Assembly: GCA_003537575.1 (NCBI GenBank)
Contig: DPRS01000037.1
Location: 15,573 to 30,636 of the forward strand
Direction: 5' to 3'
DNA: 15,064 nt
Source of the DNA: Oxalobacteraceae bacterium
Lineage (GTDB): Bacteria > Pseudomonadota > Gammaproteobacteria > Burkholderiales > Burkholderiaceae_D
Part shown: positions 1-8,636 of the stretch, piece after piece
Numbering within the stretch: position 1 is the stretch's first letter
How the letters are laid out: each line of letters opens with the position of its first letter
Translations under genes and position numbers: made by a program
Notes under the pieces: generated by a model
What the model saw: only the letters and a program-made list of their open reading frames with translations
What the model was told of the DNA's origin: nothing
Databases searched by the model: none

Positions 1-167
1 GTGCCGCCGGCGAAACCGGCCAGGACCTTGCCGTGATACAGCTTTCTGACTTTGCGGGCGCTGCCTTTCATGACAGCGTTGCCGAGGGTCACCTGACCAT
101 CGCCGCCGAGAGCGACGATATTGCCGCGGCGGACGGATAGGATGGTGGTGCCGTGATATTGTTCCAT
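1..167 (-). CDS. hslV: HslV (ClpQ) protease subunit, N-terminal part only
   Basis: This is the proteolytic subunit of the HslVU (ClpYQ) ATP-dependent heat-shock protease in the cytoplasm. The visible 55 codons begin MEQYHGTTILSVRRG and continue through GGDGQVTLGN, VMKGSARKVRKLY and GKVLAGFAGGT, which are hallmark HslV blocks. The family's N-terminal nucleophile threonine is exposed by processing, here within the HGTT segment (T7), as in other Burkholderiales. The start is the ATG at 167-165, with GAGG a few bases upstream. The gene runs off the left edge, so about two thirds of the roughly 180-residue protein is missing, and hslU is expected beyond it. A sigma-32-like promoter lies upstream. 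Identification is firm. Confidence 0.95.
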   Translation of the reverse strand, partial: MEQYHGTTILSVRRGNIVALGGDGQVTLGNAVMKGSARKVRKLYHGKVLAGFAGG

Positions 168-280
168 GAAGACCTCAGATAAAGGATTGCCGCTATTGTG
201 CGCCGCGCCGGGGCAAGCCTCCATGCAATGTGAATGGCGGATTGAAAAAGCTCAAGCCGGACGGGGATACAACATTGAAA

Positions 281-308
281 TAATGGGGGCCGATTCCGCG
301 ATTACAAG
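281..308 (-). promoter_or_regulatory. Predicted sigma-32 (heat-shock) promoter of hslV
   Basis: Read on the minus strand, CTTGTAA (308-302) is followed after 13 bases by CCCCATTA (288-281). The E. coli sigma-32 consensus is CTTGAAA, then 13-14 bases, then CCCCATNT, so the -35 matches 6 of 7 and the -10 core is intact. Transcription would start near 274 and give a leader of about 107 nt before the hslV ATG. hslVU is a classic RpoH-regulon operon, which makes the match biologically sensible. It has been judged by eye only. Confidence 0.65.
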
Positions 309-395
309 ATGGCGTGAACGGGAAATGCGGCAGGGATGGGCAGACGGGGAGGGTGAGGCGCGCCTGAGAGGGCGCGGAAGCGCGGCCGGCCGGAC

Positions 396-414
396 AGCAG
401 GCCGGTGGCCTGCT
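396..414 (-). other. Perfect 8-bp hairpin just after the STAS gene
   Basis: AGCAGGCC and GGCCTGCT form a perfect 8-bp stem with a 3-base loop, starting 6 bases beyond the STAS stop codon. No T-run follows on the minus strand, so it is not a canonical intrinsic terminator. It could stabilise the 3' end of the STAS mRNA or separate it from hslV. The rest of the 168-419 spacer holds the hslV promoter and leader, and I see no gene there. Confidence 0.5.
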
Positions 415-419
415 CCCGA

Positions 420-1811
420 TCAGTTCTTGCGCAGGGTAATCTGGACGACGTCGCGCAGGCCGATCACCTGGAACAATGCCGCCACCAGAGAGCTGACATT
501 GCACAGTTCGATGGATTTTCCCTGGCCGGTTGCAGGTGCCAGCATCGACAGGAGTTGGCCGGCGGCGCTGAAATCGATGCGCACCAGGTTCTTGCAGTCG
601 AGCACGGCACGCTCATGCCGGTTGACGTAATCGCTGATGGCATTGATCGAGTTGCTGCGTCCGTCGATTACCGCGGGCATCATGAACTTTTCGGCTCCGG
701 CTTCCTGCGCTTTGGGCAGTTCCACCGCGGTCGATACTTTTTTCGGCGCCACGAAAGCCGGCGGCGAGACTTCGAAAGTGATGCAGTAATCGATGCTGGT
801 TTCCTCGAATTCCTGCTCGCGGTTAAGCAATTGCAGGATTTCCAGCAGCAGCAGCCAGGGTGTGTCGGTGTCGTCGCGGCGGCCGGTTTCGATAATGGCG
901 CGGATCTTAACGGCCAGTTCGGGAGCGCCTACCAGGATCAATTCATAGCCGGCCTTTTGCAGCTTTTTAAGGGTTGCCAGCAGCAGTTCGCAGCCTTCGG
1001 GCTGAACTTCGGTGACGCGCGCGAATTCCAGGCGCAGCACGTGATTCTTCTCGCTCAGCTTGCAGGCGCGCTCGAGTTGCTTGACGATCGAACTGTCCAG
1101 CTTGCCGGAGAAGGTGATTGCCGGCGTGGCGCTGGCCGGTTGCACCGTACTGTCCAGGTCAGTGCGGCCGTCATCCCAGGGCGGCGGCGAAGTCTCGAAC
1201 TTGGCGGCGTACTCGACCGAGAGGTTTTCAAACTGTTCCCGCTTGCCGGTGACCTGGTACAGGTCTAGCAGCATGCGCCAGACGATACCGCTCTTTTCAT
1301 CCAGCGAAGTGTCCTGAATGGCGTCAAGCAGCATTTGCTCCACCAGATCGTTCTGGTCATTGGCGAACAGGATGGCGGCTTCTTCGATGACCGGGGGCGT
1401 TTCCGAGCTGGCGACGACGACGTTGCCGGCGCGCAGATCCAACCCGAAAGCGGTGGTGTTGCCGAGCGTCGGCAGGGTCGATGATGAGGCTGGCTGACTG
1501 CCGGCTGCCGGCGGCTCAGTGGCCGTGGACGCTGCAGGCGCCTTCGGCTTGACTGACGCAGGGGTGCTCTGGGCGGCGGCTTTGCTGGCAGGGCCAGAAC
1601 GGCCGAGCTCCGAAGTCATCTCGGATTCGATGGCATCGATTTTCTGGGCAGTCGCGCGCGCGGCATCGCGCTGTTGCGAATTGCGGGAAGAGGTGCGGCT
1701 AGGCGAGGCGCGACCCTGATCGCTGGCGGGCTTGCGGCGAGAAGCGTCCCCGTCAGTCTCGGGTGTGTCCGCTTGTCGGTCCTTCTTGCCTAAAAACGAA
1801 AAAATCCCCAC
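420..1811 (-). CDS. STAS-domain protein with an internal duplication
   Basis: This is a 463-residue cytoplasmic protein with no signal peptide or membrane segment. Residues 1-115 are low-complexity (Ser/Ala/Pro/Lys/Gln). Two similar halves follow. Each has a helical, TPR-like stretch ending in a shared motif (FENLSVEYAAKFETSPPPW at about 194-212; FEETSIDYCITFEVSPPAF at about 335-353), then a STAS-like domain (about 229-310 and 374-463). STAS domains act in anti-sigma antagonism and in phospholipid-transport (MlaB) proteins. None of their partners is nearby, so the function is unknown. The start is GTG (1811-1809), supported by AGGAGA five to six bases upstream. It lies between dksA and hslV, each apparently with its own promoter. 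The fold assignment is good; the role is open. Confidence 0.8.
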   Translation of the reverse strand: MGIFSFLGKKDRQADTPETDGDASRRKPASDQGRASPSRTSSRNSQQRDAARATAQKIDAIESEMTSELGRSGPASKAAAQSTPASVKPKAPAASTATEPPAAGSQPASSSTLPTLGNTTAFGLDLRAGNVVVASSETPPVIEEAAILFANDQNDLVEQMLLDAIQDTSLDEKSGIVWRMLLDLYQVTGKREQFENLSVEYAAKFETSPPPWDDGRTDLDSTVQPASATPAITFSGKLDSSIVKQLERACKLSEKNHVLRLEFARVTEVQPEGCELLLATLKKLQKAGYELILVGAPELAVKIRAIIETGRRDDTDTPWLLLLEILQLLNREQEFEETSIDYCITFEVSPPAFVAPKKVSTAVELPKAQEAGAEKFMMPAVIDGRSNSINAISDYVNRHERAVLDCKNLVRIDFSAAGQLLSMLAPATGQGKSIELCNVSSLVAALFQVIGLRDVVQITLRKN

Positions 1812-1946
1812 GGCTCTCCTGTCCCAATTCCTACCGGCAGTCCAAGTCCCTTTGCGAAGAAGATGACCTGCCGGGATGCTGCATCAGCTTTGTCAGGCTG
1901 AAAAACGATATGTCAATTATAGCTCCAAAGCAAGGAGCGGATAACG

Positions 1947-1975
1947 ATTACAGCTTGATGGGAAGATTTTGTCAA
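1947..1975 (-). promoter_or_regulatory. Near-consensus sigma-70 promoter of the STAS gene
   Basis: On the minus strand a perfect TTGACA (1975-1970) is separated by 17 bases from TGTAAT (1952-1947), a 5 of 6 match to TATAAT. The start site would be near 1940, leaving a leader of about 129 nt before the GTG at 1811. It is the strongest housekeeping promoter I see on the minus strand, and it implies that the STAS gene is transcribed independently of dksA. Confidence 0.65.
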
Positions 1976-1986
1976 ATGATCCCGCC

Positions 1987-2011
1987 ATGTTGCCAACTTT
2001 TTTGGCAACAT
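1987..2011. promoter_or_regulatory. 10-bp perfect inverted repeat, candidate operator
   Basis: ATGTTGCCAA and TTGGCAACAT form a perfect inverted repeat around a 5-base spacer, CTTTT. A further half-site, TTGCCAAC, lies at 2021-2028. The dyad is centred about 59 bases upstream of the predicted STAS transcription start and outside the -35, a classic position for an activator. It could also be a hairpin in the dksA 3' end, but there is no suitable T-run after the stem on either strand. The cognate regulator is not identifiable. Confidence 0.45.
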
Positions 2012-2043
2012 TATGGGGAATTGCCAACAAGGGCATGCGGGAA

Positions 2044-2090
2044 AAACTGCCGGAGAGACGCCTGCCGACCCCCAATGGTGGCCGGCAGGC
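2044..2090 (-). terminator. Possible dksA terminator (weak)
   Basis: Just past the dksA stop codon, arms at 2060-2067 (GCCTGCCG) and 2083-2090 (CGGCAGGC) form a perfect 8-bp GC-rich stem, with further partial pairing inside. Transcribed leftward it is followed about 12-15 bases later by a run of five Ts (the aaaaa near 2042-2046). The T-run is too far from the stem for a textbook intrinsic terminator, so termination is only a possibility. The remainder of 1812-2102 holds the STAS promoter and the palindrome; no gene is evident. Confidence 0.35.
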
Positions 2091-2102
2091 AGCGGCAGGA
2101 AA

Positions 2103-2984
2103 TCAGTCGCCGTAGAGCTTTTGCTTCAGTTCGCGGCGCTGTTGCGCTTCCAGCGACAGGGTCGCCGTCGGACGCGCCAGCAGACGCGGAATACCGATCG
2201 GATCACCCGTTTCTTCGCACCAGCCATACTCGCCGGATTCGATGGAGGCCAGCGATTGCTGCACTTTCTTGAGCAGCTTGCGCTCACGGTCGCGGGTACG
2301 CAACTCCAGCGCATGTTCTTCTTCAATCGTGGCGCGGTCGGCCGGATCCGGCACCAGCACGGTTTCGCGCAAGTGCTCGGTGGTCTCGTCGGCATTCTTG
2401 AGCAAATCCCGTTCGAGTTGCTGCAGGCGCGCCTTGAAAAAGTCCAGCTGCGCCTGGTTCATGTAATCCTTTTCACCCATCTTCAGGATTTGCTCTTCAG
2501 TCAACAGGTTGCCTTCGGCAGGAATTGCAGATGTCGGTTTGCTTGTCTTGGTTGCCACTTCGCGTACTTTCGAAACGACGGCTGATTCGATTGAGGCGGA
2601 GAAATCTTCTGGCGCATTCTTCCTGCTTGTGCGCAAGACGGGCTTCTCCGTTTTACCCGGGGCGTTAGCAGACTTCGCAGGCGCCTCGGCAATCGATTTC
2701 GCCATTTTGTTAACTGCCGGACGTTTTTGCGTGCCGGATGGTTGCGCAATGACCGTGTTCGTGGATGGCTTTTCCTCTGCAAGCTTCGTCGCGGGCGACT
2801 TGGCTGCAGAAGGCACAGTCTTTTTTGCGGTCACGGATTTTACAGCAGTTTTAGCCGGGATTTTGACCGGATTGTTTTTTATTGCGGATTTCACGGCGGC
2901 CTGCTTGCCAGTTGCCGTATTTGCTGCGCTGGCGTTGTCGGCGTGCCCGGTTTTGCGTGTCTTTTTTGCAACGGTTGCATTCAT
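2103..2984 (-). CDS. dksA: DksA-type RNA polymerase secondary-channel factor with long Lys/Ala-rich N-terminal tail
   Basis: DksA binds the secondary channel of RNA polymerase and potentiates ppGpp in the stringent response. The C-terminal ~135 residues (about 159-293) are the DksA body. They include the coiled-coil tip DPADRAT (213-219), with the acidic and alanine residues essential in E. coli DksA, and the degenerate zinc-finger region YGWCEETGDPIGIPRLLARP. Only C256 of the four zinc cysteines remains; the others are T259, S277 and A280. This pattern is usual in alpha- and betaproteobacterial DksA, so it should fold without zinc. Residues 1-155 form a Lys/Ala/Pro/Ser/Thr-rich, probably disordered, histone-H1-like tail that doubles the usual ~150-residue length. 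The start is the ATG at 2984-2982, with AAGGAG eight bases upstream. No convincing promoter is seen in the 102-base gap to cobW. Confidence 0.9.
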   Translation of the reverse strand: MNATVAKKTRKTGHADNASAANTATGKQAAVKSAIKNNPVKIPAKTAVKSVTAKKTVPSAAKSPATKLAEEKPSTNTVIAQPSGTQKRPAVNKMAKSIAEAPAKSANAPGKTEKPVLRTSRKNAPEDFSASIESAVVSKVREVATKTSKPTSAIPAEGNLLTEEQILKMGEKDYMNQAQLDFFKARLQQLERDLLKNADETTEHLRETVLVPDPADRATIEEEHALELRTRDRERKLLKKVQQSLASIESGEYGWCEETGDPIGIPRLLARPTATLSLEAQQRRELKQKLYGD

Positions 2985-3086
2985 GGCTCCGCTCCTTGAG
3001 CGCTGCCGACGCGCGTCCTGGGGACTTTTATACCGGCATTGCCGACTAATTCCTGCTGAAAGGCTTTTTTTGTGAAGCGTGTTAAC

Positions 3087-4157
<1,071 letters not shown>

Positions 4158-4229
4158 GGCGGGAAATCAGTCGAAGGTTCAGGAGGAATTTGCGGTGGCG
4201 TTTTGTAAAGTGCAACGATGATAGCGCGG

Positions 4230-5186
4230 CTATTTTTTCTTCGCGCGCGGATGCGCCGCATCGTACACCTTGGCCAGGCGCTGGAAATCCAGCGCGGTAT
4301 AAATCTGGGTGGCGGCGATCGAGGCATGCCCGAGCATTTCCTGCACCGCGCGCAGGTCGCCGGAGGATTGCAGCACGTGCGAGGCGAACGAGTGGCGCAG
4401 CATGTGCGGATGGACGTCGGCCGGGATGCCCAGCGCCCTGGCGTGCGCCTTGATGCGCAGCTGCACCAGTCGCGCCGACATGCGGCTGCCGCGCTCGGTC
4501 AGGAACAGCGGATGCGGATCGAGCTTGACCAGCGCCGGGCGCACGGCGATCCAGGCCGAGAGCGCCTGCAGCGCCGCGCTGCCCACCGGCACCTGGCGGC
4601 GCTTGCTGCCTTTGCCGGTGACTTGCACCTCGGCGGCGTCGAAATCGATCCAGCCGGCCGACTCGTGGCCGTTTTCCTTCGCATAGCGGATGTCCAGCTG
4701 CACCAGTTCGGAAATGCGCAGGCCGCTCGAATACAGCAGCTCGAACATGGCGCGGTTGCACAGTTCGCTGGCCGCATTGGCATCCTTGCGCGGGTTGGGT
4801 TGCGCCACCAGGCGCACCGCGTCGTCCGCCGACAGGGCCTTGGGCAGCGCCTTGGCGCGCCTGGGCGGCTTGACGCCTTCGACCGGATTGGCAGGCAGGA
4901 CGGTCTGCTGCGCCAGCCAGGCGTAGAAGCCGCGCCAGGCCGACAGTTTGCGGGCGATGCTGGCGCCGCTCAGGCCCTGCGCATGCAGTTGCGCGGCGAA
5001 TTTGCGGATGTGGAAATGGTCGAGGGCGTCCAGCGAAGCGGCGGCTGCGCCGGCATTCTCGGCCAGCTGCACCAGTTCGGCGAGATCGCGGCGGTAATTG
5101 GCGACGGTGTGGGGCGACAGCTTGCGCTGCGTCGCCAGGCTGCCCAGGTAGTCGTCCAGCCACTCCTGATTGCCGGGCTTGCTCAC
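4230..5186 (-). CDS. xerC: Tyrosine recombinase XerC
   Basis: XerC acts with XerD at dif to resolve chromosome dimers at division. The 318 residues show the N-terminal SAM-like core-binding domain (about 5-92; LSPHTVANYRRDL) and a complete catalytic set: R157 (SGLRISELV), K192 (GKGSKRR), H261 and R264 (HMLRHSFASH), H287 (LGHASI) and nucleophile Y296 (TQIYTALD). The length is close to the usual ~300. The start is GTG (5186-5184), preceded by a GAGG-containing stretch. It lies 22 bases downstream of the DUF484 stop, so the two are probably co-transcribed. The DUF484-xerC-dapF association is conserved in proteobacteria and supports housekeeping XerC over a phage or integron integrase. No terminator separates it from cobW. 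Confidence 0.95.
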   Translation of the reverse strand: MSKPGNQEWLDDYLGSLATQRKLSPHTVANYRRDLAELVQLAENAGAAAASLDALDHFHIRKFAAQLHAQGLSGASIARKLSAWRGFYAWLAQQTVLPANPVEGVKPPRRAKALPKALSADDAVRLVAQPNPRKDANAASELCNRAMFELLYSSGLRISELVQLDIRYAKENGHESAGWIDFDAAEVQVTGKGSKRRQVPVGSAALQALSAWIAVRPALVKLDPHPLFLTERGSRMSARLVQLRIKAHARALGIPADVHPHMLRHSFASHVLQSSGDLRAVQEMLGHASIAATQIYTALDFQRLAKVYDAAHPRAKKK

Positions 5187-5208
5187 CGCGCCGCCTCGCC
5201 GGCCAGGC

Positions 5209-5877
5209 CTAGTCGAGCAGGCAAGTCATGGCCGCGGCGGCGCAGTCGCCGATCCGGGCGAGGAAATCGGTGGCCATGTCGGAAGTGAAACGGGCCGCGT
5301 CCGGCGAGCCCAGCACCAGCAGGCCGAAGGTGTCGGTAGCGCCGTCGCGGCGCAGCGGCAGGATGGCGACCGATTCGATGGCTTGCGCCTCGTCGATCCA
5401 GGAAGCGACTTCGAAATCGTTGTTGCGGCCGCAGAAGGGACCGTTCAGGCCATTCGCAAAGAGGCGCGCATCGTCGGAGACATCGGCGGCGAACCAGGTG
5501 TGCGAATAGTCGGGCGCCACGCCCCACAGGCGCAGGGTGGCGTAGGGCACGCCGAAAATGGATTGCAGGCCGTCGATCAGCACATGCGGCAGGTCGACGT
5601 CGTTGCGGGCGGTCAGCAGGGCGCAGGCCCATTGCTGAAATTTCTGCGCGATCTCGTCGTTTTCACGGCCGATGCGCACCAGTTCGGCCAGCTTCAGTTC
5701 CAGCGCGTGGTATTTGTGGCGCAGCACTTCCATCTGCCGCTCCTGCAGCGACACTGCGCGCCCGCCCAGCGGACTGGCCAGCTTGACCTGCGCCAGCAGG
5801 TCGGCATGCTCTTCAAAGAAGTGCGGGTGGTCGAGCAGGTACATGGCGACGGAGTGGGAATCGAGTTGGGCAGTCAT
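5209..5877 (-). CDS. DUF484 family protein (GAF-like)
   Basis: This 222-residue soluble protein matches the DUF484 family, which is almost always encoded between dapF and xerC. The N-terminal segment SVAMYLLDHPHFFEEHADLL is characteristic. A charged helical, coiled-coil-like stretch (about 44-75) follows, then a GAF-like alpha/beta domain (about 85-220) with the typical end FGLLVLGSPDAARFTSDMATDFLARIGD. The molecular function is not established. The ATG at 5877-5875 has no clear Shine-Dalgarno. The 121-base gap to dapF contains a possible -10 (TACAAT on the minus strand, 5960-5955) with no good -35. Family assignment is firm. Confidence 0.9.
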   Translation of the reverse strand: MTAQLDSHSVAMYLLDHPHFFEEHADLLAQVKLASPLGGRAVSLQERQMEVLRHKYHALELKLAELVRIGRENDEIAQKFQQWACALLTARNDVDLPHVLIDGLQSIFGVPYATLRLWGVAPDYSHTWFAADVSDDARLFANGLNGPFCGRNNDFEVASWIDEAQAIESVAILPLRRDGATDTFGLLVLGSPDAARFTSDMATDFLARIGDCAAAAMTCLLD

Positions 5878-5998
5878 CGTGGTAAGCCGGTATCAGTAGG
5901 CGGTGCGGTAGGCGTATTAACGGAGCGGCATGCAGCGTAGGCAAGTCGTCTGCAATTGTACATCGCCGGCCCGCGTTGGAAATCGTTTTGGCGGGCGG

Positions 5999-6850
5999 CT
6001 AGATGTCGATTTCGCCTTCGAACACGGTCACTGCCGGTCCGGTCAGCATGACGTGCGCGTTGCCGCCCTCCCAGGCGATCGACAGTTCGCCGCCGCGGGT
6101 GGACACCGCCACTGGCGAATCCAGCAGGCCGCGCCGGATGCCGGCCACCACGGCAGCGCAGGCGCCGGTGCCGCAGGCCAGGGTTTCGCCGGCGCCGCGC
6201 TCGAACACGCGCAGCTTGATGCGCTGGCGGTCGATGATCTGCATGAAACCGGCGTTGACCCGTTTCGGAAAGCGCGGATGATGCTCGATCACCGGTCCAT
6301 CCTGCGCCACCGGGGCGGCGTCGGCGTCTTCCACCACCTGCACGGCGTGCGGATTACCCATCGACAGCGCGGAAAACAGCAGGGCCTCGCCGTTGATCTC
6401 TAATGGCCACAGCTGGTCTTCGCCTTGCGTGACGGCTTGCAGTCCGGCGGCGTCGAACGGCACCTGTGCCGATTCCAGGATCGGCGCGCCCATGTCCACG
6501 GTGATGCGGCCGTCTTCCTGCATGGCCGGTTCGATCACGCCCGACATGGTTTCGACGCGGATGGCGCGCTTGTCGGTCAGGCCCTTGTCGATGACGAACT
6601 TGACGAAGGCGCGCGCGCCATTGCCGCATTGCTCGACCTCGCTGCCGTCGGCGTTGAAGATGCGGTAGCGGAAATCGACGCCAGGGGTTTGCGACTTTTC
6701 GATCACCAGCATCTGGTCGGCGCCGACGCCGAAGCGGCGGTCGGCCAGCGCCTGCCATTGCGCCGGCGTGAAGTCGATAGTCTGGTGGATGGCGTCGAGC
6801 ACGACAAAATCGTTGCCGGCGCCATGCATTTTGGTGAATGTGATTTTCAT
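5999..6850 (-). CDS. dapF: Diaminopimelate epimerase
   Basis: DapF interconverts LL- and meso-diaminopimelate, the last step before meso-DAP enters lysine synthesis and peptidoglycan. The protein has 283 residues, slightly longer than the ~275 usual. Both catalytic cysteines are present: C75 in the QCGNGARAF motif and C226 in ACGTGACAA. The N-terminus MKITFTKMHGAGNDFVVLDA is diagnostic. The ATG at 6850-6848 has no Shine-Dalgarno but sits six bases after a perfect TATAAT, so a leaderless transcript is possible. The gene is 47 bases downstream of the acyltransferase pair and could also be reached by read-through. Confidence 0.97.
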   Translation of the reverse strand: MKITFTKMHGAGNDFVVLDAIHQTIDFTPAQWQALADRRFGVGADQMLVIEKSQTPGVDFRYRIFNADGSEVEQCGNGARAFVKFVIDKGLTDKRAIRVETMSGVIEPAMQEDGRITVDMGAPILESAQVPFDAAGLQAVTQGEDQLWPLEINGEALLFSALSMGNPHAVQVVEDADAAPVAQDGPVIEHHPRFPKRVNAGFMQIIDRQRIKLRVFERGAGETLACGTGACAAVVAGIRRGLLDSPVAVSTRGGELSIAWEGGNAHVMLTGPAVTVFEGEIDI

Positions 6851-6856
6851 GCAGCG

Positions 6857-6862
6857 ATTATA
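6857..6862 (-). promoter_or_regulatory. Perfect -10 box adjacent to the dapF start
   Basis: TATAAT on the minus strand (6862-6857) is followed by six bases and then the dapF ATG. If it is used, transcription would begin at or within a base or two of the A of the ATG, leaving no room for a ribosome-binding site. The upstream -35 region is poor (GCGACA at 19 bases), so the site may be weak or accidental. Confidence 0.4.
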
Positions 6863-6897
6863 GTCCGAGCGCTGGCCGTGCTGTCGCCGGGATAGCC

Positions 6898-7764
6898 TTA
6901 GTCGTAGAAGCCGGGCTCGCCGGGCGGGCGGGTCTTGAAGCGCTTGTGGGTCCAGAAATATTCAGCCGGCGCTTCGCGCACGCGGTCTTCGATAAAGGCG
7001 TTCAGGCGGCGGGTGGCTTCCAGCAAATCCTTGCCCGGATAATCCGGCACGGGCGGATAGAACTGTACTTTCCAGCCGCGGTAGCCGGGCAGGAAAGTGG
7101 ATATTACCGGGATTACCTGGGCGCCGGTGGCGGCGGCGATGCGCGCCGTCGCGGTCAGGGTGGCGGCCGGAATGCCGAAAAACGGCACGAATTCCGCGTC
7201 CTTGATGCCGAAATCCAGGTCGGGCAGCATGAAGTAGGGGATGCCTTCCCGCATGGCGCGCAGGATCGGCTTGATGCCCTCTGCGCGCGACAGCAGCTTG
7301 ACCGGATGGAAGCGCGAACGACCGCGGCGCAATGCGGCATCGGCGACCTTGTTGCGTTGCTCCATGTAGATCGAGCACGCCGAAGTTTCCAGCGATACCG
7401 CGACGCCTGCCACGTCGAGGCAGACGAAATGCGGGCACAGCAGGATGGTCGGACCGGACTGGATCTGTTCCAGCGGAACGCCGGGCTCGACGTGGATCAG
7501 CTTGCGCAGGCGCGCTTCCGGGGCCCACCAGAGGATGCCGCGTTCGAGGACGCTGCGCGTGTAGGCCTGGAAGTGGCGCCGGGCGAGGACGCGGCGCTCC
7601 GCCTCCTGCAGACGCGGCAGGCACAGCGCCAGGTTGGTCAGGGCGATGCGGCGGCGCTTGCCGATGATCAGATATAGCAGTGACCCGAGTCCATCACCGA
7701 TGCGCCCGAGGATCGGCAGCGGCAGCCAGTGCAGCAGCCAGATCAGTCCCAGCAATAATCTCAT
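6898..7764 (-). CDS. Lipid A biosynthesis (LpxL/LpxM-type) acyltransferase, first of two in map order
   Basis: Members of the LpxL/LpxM (HtrB/MsbB) family transfer acyl chains from acyl-ACP to lipid A precursors at the inner membrane. The 288 residues begin with a hydrophobic, membrane-anchoring segment (about 1-35). They carry the catalytic HX4D motif (PHFVCLD, H112/D117) and a LPDLDFG segment where the family has its conserved Asp-rich motif. The C-terminal ending EYFWTHKRFKTRPPGEPGFY is typical of the family. The ATG at 7764-7762 overlaps the stop of the upstream paralogue (ATGA), so translation is probably coupled. Which secondary acyl position it serves cannot be told, so no symbol is given. 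Confidence 0.9.
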   Translation of the reverse strand: MRLLLGLIWLLHWLPLPILGRIGDGLGSLLYLIIGKRRRIALTNLALCLPRLQEAERRVLARRHFQAYTRSVLERGILWWAPEARLRKLIHVEPGVPLEQIQSGPTILLCPHFVCLDVAGVAVSLETSACSIYMEQRNKVADAALRRGRSRFHPVKLLSRAEGIKPILRAMREGIPYFMLPDLDFGIKDAEFVPFFGIPAATLTATARIAAATGAQVIPVISTFLPGYRGWKVQFYPPVPDYPGKDLLEATRRLNAFIEDRVREAPAEYFWTHKRFKTRPPGEPGFYD

Positions 7765-8618
7765 GATGGCGCTCCCGGATTGGTCGACGGCGCGGTGACG
7801 CCGGCCGGGACCTTGTAGCGGTTATAACTCCAGAAATACTGTTCCGGGCAGCGGGCGATCAGCTTTTCCATGGCGGCGTTGATGGCGCGCGCCTGTTGCT
7901 CGGGGGTGTCGCCCAGCTCTTCTTCGAACAGCGCGAAGTTCAGGCGGTAGCCGGCGCCGCGCGGCAGTCGCCTGGCATAGGCCAGCACGATCGGCGCGCC
8001 GGACAATTGCTGCAGCTTGGCCGGCAGGGTCATGGTGTAGGCCGGTTTGTCGAAAAAGTCCGCCCATACGCCTTCGCCGTTTTGCGGCACCTGGTCCGGC
8101 AGCAGGCCGATCGGCTCATTCTTTTTCAATGCCTTCAGCAGGATGCGCACGCCGGCCAGGTTGGCCGGCGCCAGCGCCAGATTGTCGCGTGCCCTGGCGC
8201 CTTCGACCAGCGGCTTGAGCGCTTCCTTGCGCGGCGGACGGTAGAGCACGGTCAGCGGCTGGCGCGCGGCAAAGCCCTGCGCCAGGATTTCAAAGCAGCC
8301 CAGATGCGGAGTCAGGAAGATGATGCCGCGGCCACGGGCAAGCGCGGCATCCACCGCAGACCAGTCTTCGCACACGGCCAGCGGCAGCACGCGTTTGGGA
8401 TCGGCGAACCAGACAAAGGGCAGTTCCATGACATTCTTGCCGGCTTCGGCGATGGCCGCGTGCAGGTGTTCGGCATGGCCGGCGCGCGAGATGTTTTCCT
8501 TCAGCCGCTTGCGGTAAGTGGGGGAAGCGAGATAGACCAGCCAGCCTAGCATGCTGCCAATCGCATGCAAAACAGGCAATGAAAGGTGGGAGAGAAGGCG
8601 AAACAGATTGACAAGCAT
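7761..8618 (-). CDS. lpxL: Lipid A biosynthesis (LpxL/HtrB-type) lauroyl-family acyltransferase
   Basis: This is a second member of the same family, 285 residues from the chosen start. It has an N-terminal membrane segment (about 5-32, SLPVLHAIGSMLGWLVYLAS), the catalytic motif HX4E (PHLGCFE, H105/E110), and LLPDQVPQNGEGVWADFFDKPAYTM, the LpxL hallmark (split here: LLPDQ, then the gap-free GVWADFFDKP). The reading frame stays open upstream to 8819, but that segment is charged, unlike LpxL proteins, and would cross the metK leader and promoter. I therefore take the ATG at 8618-8616, although no good Shine-Dalgarno precedes it. It is divergent from metK. The choice of lpxL over lpxM is by family resemblance only. 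Confidence 0.88.
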   Translation of the reverse strand: MLVNLFRLLSHLSLPVLHAIGSMLGWLVYLASPTYRKRLKENISRAGHAEHLHAAIAEAGKNVMELPFVWFADPKRVLPLAVCEDWSAVDAALARGRGIIFLTPHLGCFEILAQGFAARQPLTVLYRPPRKEALKPLVEGARARDNLALAPANLAGVRILLKALKKNEPIGLLPDQVPQNGEGVWADFFDKPAYTMTLPAKLQQLSGAPIVLAYARRLPRGAGYRLNFALFEEELGDTPEQQARAINAAMEKLIARCPEQYFWSYNRYKVPAGVTAPSTNPGAPS

Positions 8619-8636
8619 CAGCGCGGGCGGGATTTT

